32,222 bases of DNA from the NCBI GenBank assembly GCA_035623275.1, contig DASPTT010000046.1, forward strand, positions 1-32,222. The letters are read 5' to 3'. Shown in pieces: positions 31,273 through 32,222 of the stretch. The stretch is from DASPTT01 sp035623275 (GTDB taxonomy: Bacteria > Actinomycetota > Acidimicrobiia > Acidimicrobiales > UBA8190). Position numbers and translations under genes: made by a program. Each line of letters opens with the position of its first letter. Positions within the stretch are counted from its first letter, which is position 1. The notes under the pieces were generated by a model. The model was not told where the DNA came from and searched no databases. It saw nothing but the letters and a program-made list of their open reading frames with translations.

Positions 31273-31953
31273 ATGACCAATCTCCTCCTGCACTACGGCT
31301 ATGCGGCCATCTTCGTCCTCACGGTGCTCGAGGCGGCCTGCATCCCCATCCCGTCGGAGCTCACCCTGGGCCTCGGCGGGGCCCTGGCCAGCGGTGCCCT
31401 GCTCCCCGGCTCCAAGGTGCACCTGAACCTCGGGGTCGTCATCCTCATCGCCATCGTGGGCGAGCTGATCGGGTCGATGCTCGCCTACCTGGTGGGCCGG
31501 ACCGGCGGGCGCGCCCTGGTCGACCGCTACGGCAAGTACATCCTCGTCTCCCACAAGGACCTCGACCGGGCCGAGGCGTGGTTCAACCGCCGTGGCGAGC
31601 CCGTGGTCCTCTTCGGCCGGGTCATCCCCATCGTCCGCTGCTTCATCTCCCTGGCCGCGGGCCTGGCCGAGATGAACGTGGCCAGGTTCCTCCTCTTCAC
31701 CACCATCGGCGTCGGCGTGTGGGTGTCGCTATTGGCGTCGATCGGCTACGCGGTGGGAGGCAGCTACGAGTCGGTCACCAAGGGCTTCGGCTACGCCGGC
31801 TACGTCATCGCCGCAGGCGCCGTCGTCGTCCTGGCGGCGTTCATCGTCCACCGGTACCGGGCCGTGAAGGGGCATGGCGCCGAGTCGGCGCCCGTCGAGT
31901 CGCCTCCCGGTGGATCGGCTCCCGCCGAGTCGGCGGTCACCGGGGGCGAATAG
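31273..31953 (+). CDS. DedA-family (SNARE-associated) membrane protein
   Basis: The protein has 226 residues. Supporting features are ACIPIPSELTLG near the N-terminus (Glu29), VGELIGSMLAYLVGR, and FGRVIPIVRCFISLAAG with the GRxxPxxR pattern (Arg116, Arg122). Several membrane helices follow. DedA proteins are linked to lipid-carrier recycling (some members to undecaprenyl-phosphate translocation), proton-motive-force maintenance and cell division. The C-terminal tail is Ala/Ser/Pro/Glu-rich. The ATG at 31273 is preferred over GTG 31267 and over GTG 31189, whose extra N-terminus looks unrelated to the family. The 114 bases upstream are shared with the divergent tRNA and hold no clear promoter match. 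Confidence 0.9.
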   Translation: MTNLLLHYGYAAIFVLTVLEAACIPIPSELTLGLGGALASGALLPGSKVHLNLGVVILIAIVGELIGSMLAYLVGRTGGRALVDRYGKYILVSHKDLDRAEAWFNRRGEPVVLFGRVIPIVRCFISLAAGLAEMNVARFLLFTTIGVGVWVSLLASIGYAVGGSYESVTKGFGYAGYVIAAGAVVVLAAFIVHRYRAVKGHGAESAPVESPPGGSAPAESAVTGGE

Positions 31954-32222
31954 CATCACCGGGCTCGCTCGCACGCGGGGGCGGCGCGCGGGCAGCGGCC
32001 GTCTCCGGCGCCCGTGGCCCGCGGTGGCGGCGCTCGGCGTCATCGCACTCGTCGCCGGCGCCTGCTCGTCGGGCTCGTCCTCGGCCGCGGTCCCCGACGG
32101 GCTTCCCGCGGCGCCGGCCGGGAACCCGGCAACCGCGTTCTCGGGCGCCGGCCCCTATGCCGCCGGCGTGGCCATCGACACCATGCCCGACGGCGGCAGC
32201 GTGGTGATCACCTACCCGGCCG
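31910..32222 (+). CDS. Start of a lipoprotein, possibly an alpha/beta hydrolase (truncated by the window)
   Basis: An open frame runs to the right edge. Read from GTG 31910 it gives an Arg-rich N-terminus, a hydrophobic core and the lipobox VAGAC, followed by a Ser/Ala/Pro-rich linker. The visible end has GAGPYAAGVAIDT and VVITYPA. These resemble the first strands of secreted PAF-acetylhydrolase/dienelactone-hydrolase-type enzymes (often GPYAVG...YPA), but too little is present to be sure. The GTG at 31910 overlaps DedA by 44 bases; GTG at 32024 would leave almost no charged N-terminus. The start is therefore uncertain. Confidence 0.6.
   Translation, partial: MDRLPPSRRSPGANSITGLARTRGRRAGSGRLRRPWPAVAALGVIALVAGACSSGSSSAAVPDGLPAAPAGNPATAFSGAGPYAAGVAIDTMPDGGSVVITYPA

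Noticed and set aside
1..32222. CRISPR arrays, insertion sequences, prophage genes
   Set aside because: No repeat-spacer pattern, transposase motif or phage structural gene was found. The only direct repeats are short ones inside coding regions or at the GH4 stop.

Overview
The window is very GC-rich, with many GTG starts, stop/start overlaps of the ATGA/GTGA type and a complete actinobacterial mce operon. It therefore comes from an actinobacterium. The mix of an mce operon, fused branched-chain-amino-acid-type (Liv/HAAT) transporter genes and a lone tRNA-Gly suggests a lineage outside the classical mycobacteria, perhaps Acidimicrobiia-like. That placement is inference and was not tested.

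Layout. (1) 1-1112: the end of an unrecognised gene, overlapping a Pro/Gly-rich membrane or secreted protein gene. (2) 1113-1549: a gene-free stretch before the mce operon. (3) 1550-11540: nine genes, each overlapping the next by 1 to 4 bases: yrbEA, yrbEB, mceA-F and a Mce-associated protein. These form the membrane permease and periplasmic substrate-binding parts of a lipid importer; the ATPase (MceG/Mkl) is not here. The fourth and fifth Mce proteins are both predicted lipoproteins. (4) 11459-15002: a RecB-family nuclease on the minus strand, then on the plus strand two flavin-nucleotide-binding split-barrel proteins, an NTF2-like protein and a DUF4349 membrane protein. (5) 15048-21615: a co-directional carbohydrate cluster with a GH1 beta-glycosidase, a ThuA-like protein, a GH4 NAD-dependent glycosidase, a beta-hydroxyacid dehydrogenase, a Cgl0159/LacD-like aldolase and an FGGY sugar kinase. 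(6) 21626-29198: a Liv-type ABC transporter with odd architecture. An MFS domain is fused to a LivF-like ATPase, LivH and LivM are fused into one permease, LivG stands alone, and a substrate-binding protein lies beyond a convergent TauD-like dioxygenase. (7) 29260-31272: an alpha/beta hydrolase, then a NagB-like isomerase/deaminase on the minus strand directly downstream of tRNA-Gly(UCC). (8) 31273-32222: a DedA membrane protein and the start of a lipoprotein.

Working model (inference). Segments 5-7 could be one uptake and degradation locus. The transporter would import a glycoside or sugar-derived compound. GH1, GH4 and the hydrolase would release the monomer, and the dehydrogenase, ThuA-like protein, kinase, aldolase and NagB-like isomerase would process it. 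The gene set does not match a pathway I can name with confidence. The MFS-ABC fusion and this enzyme combination are the most interesting parts of the window.
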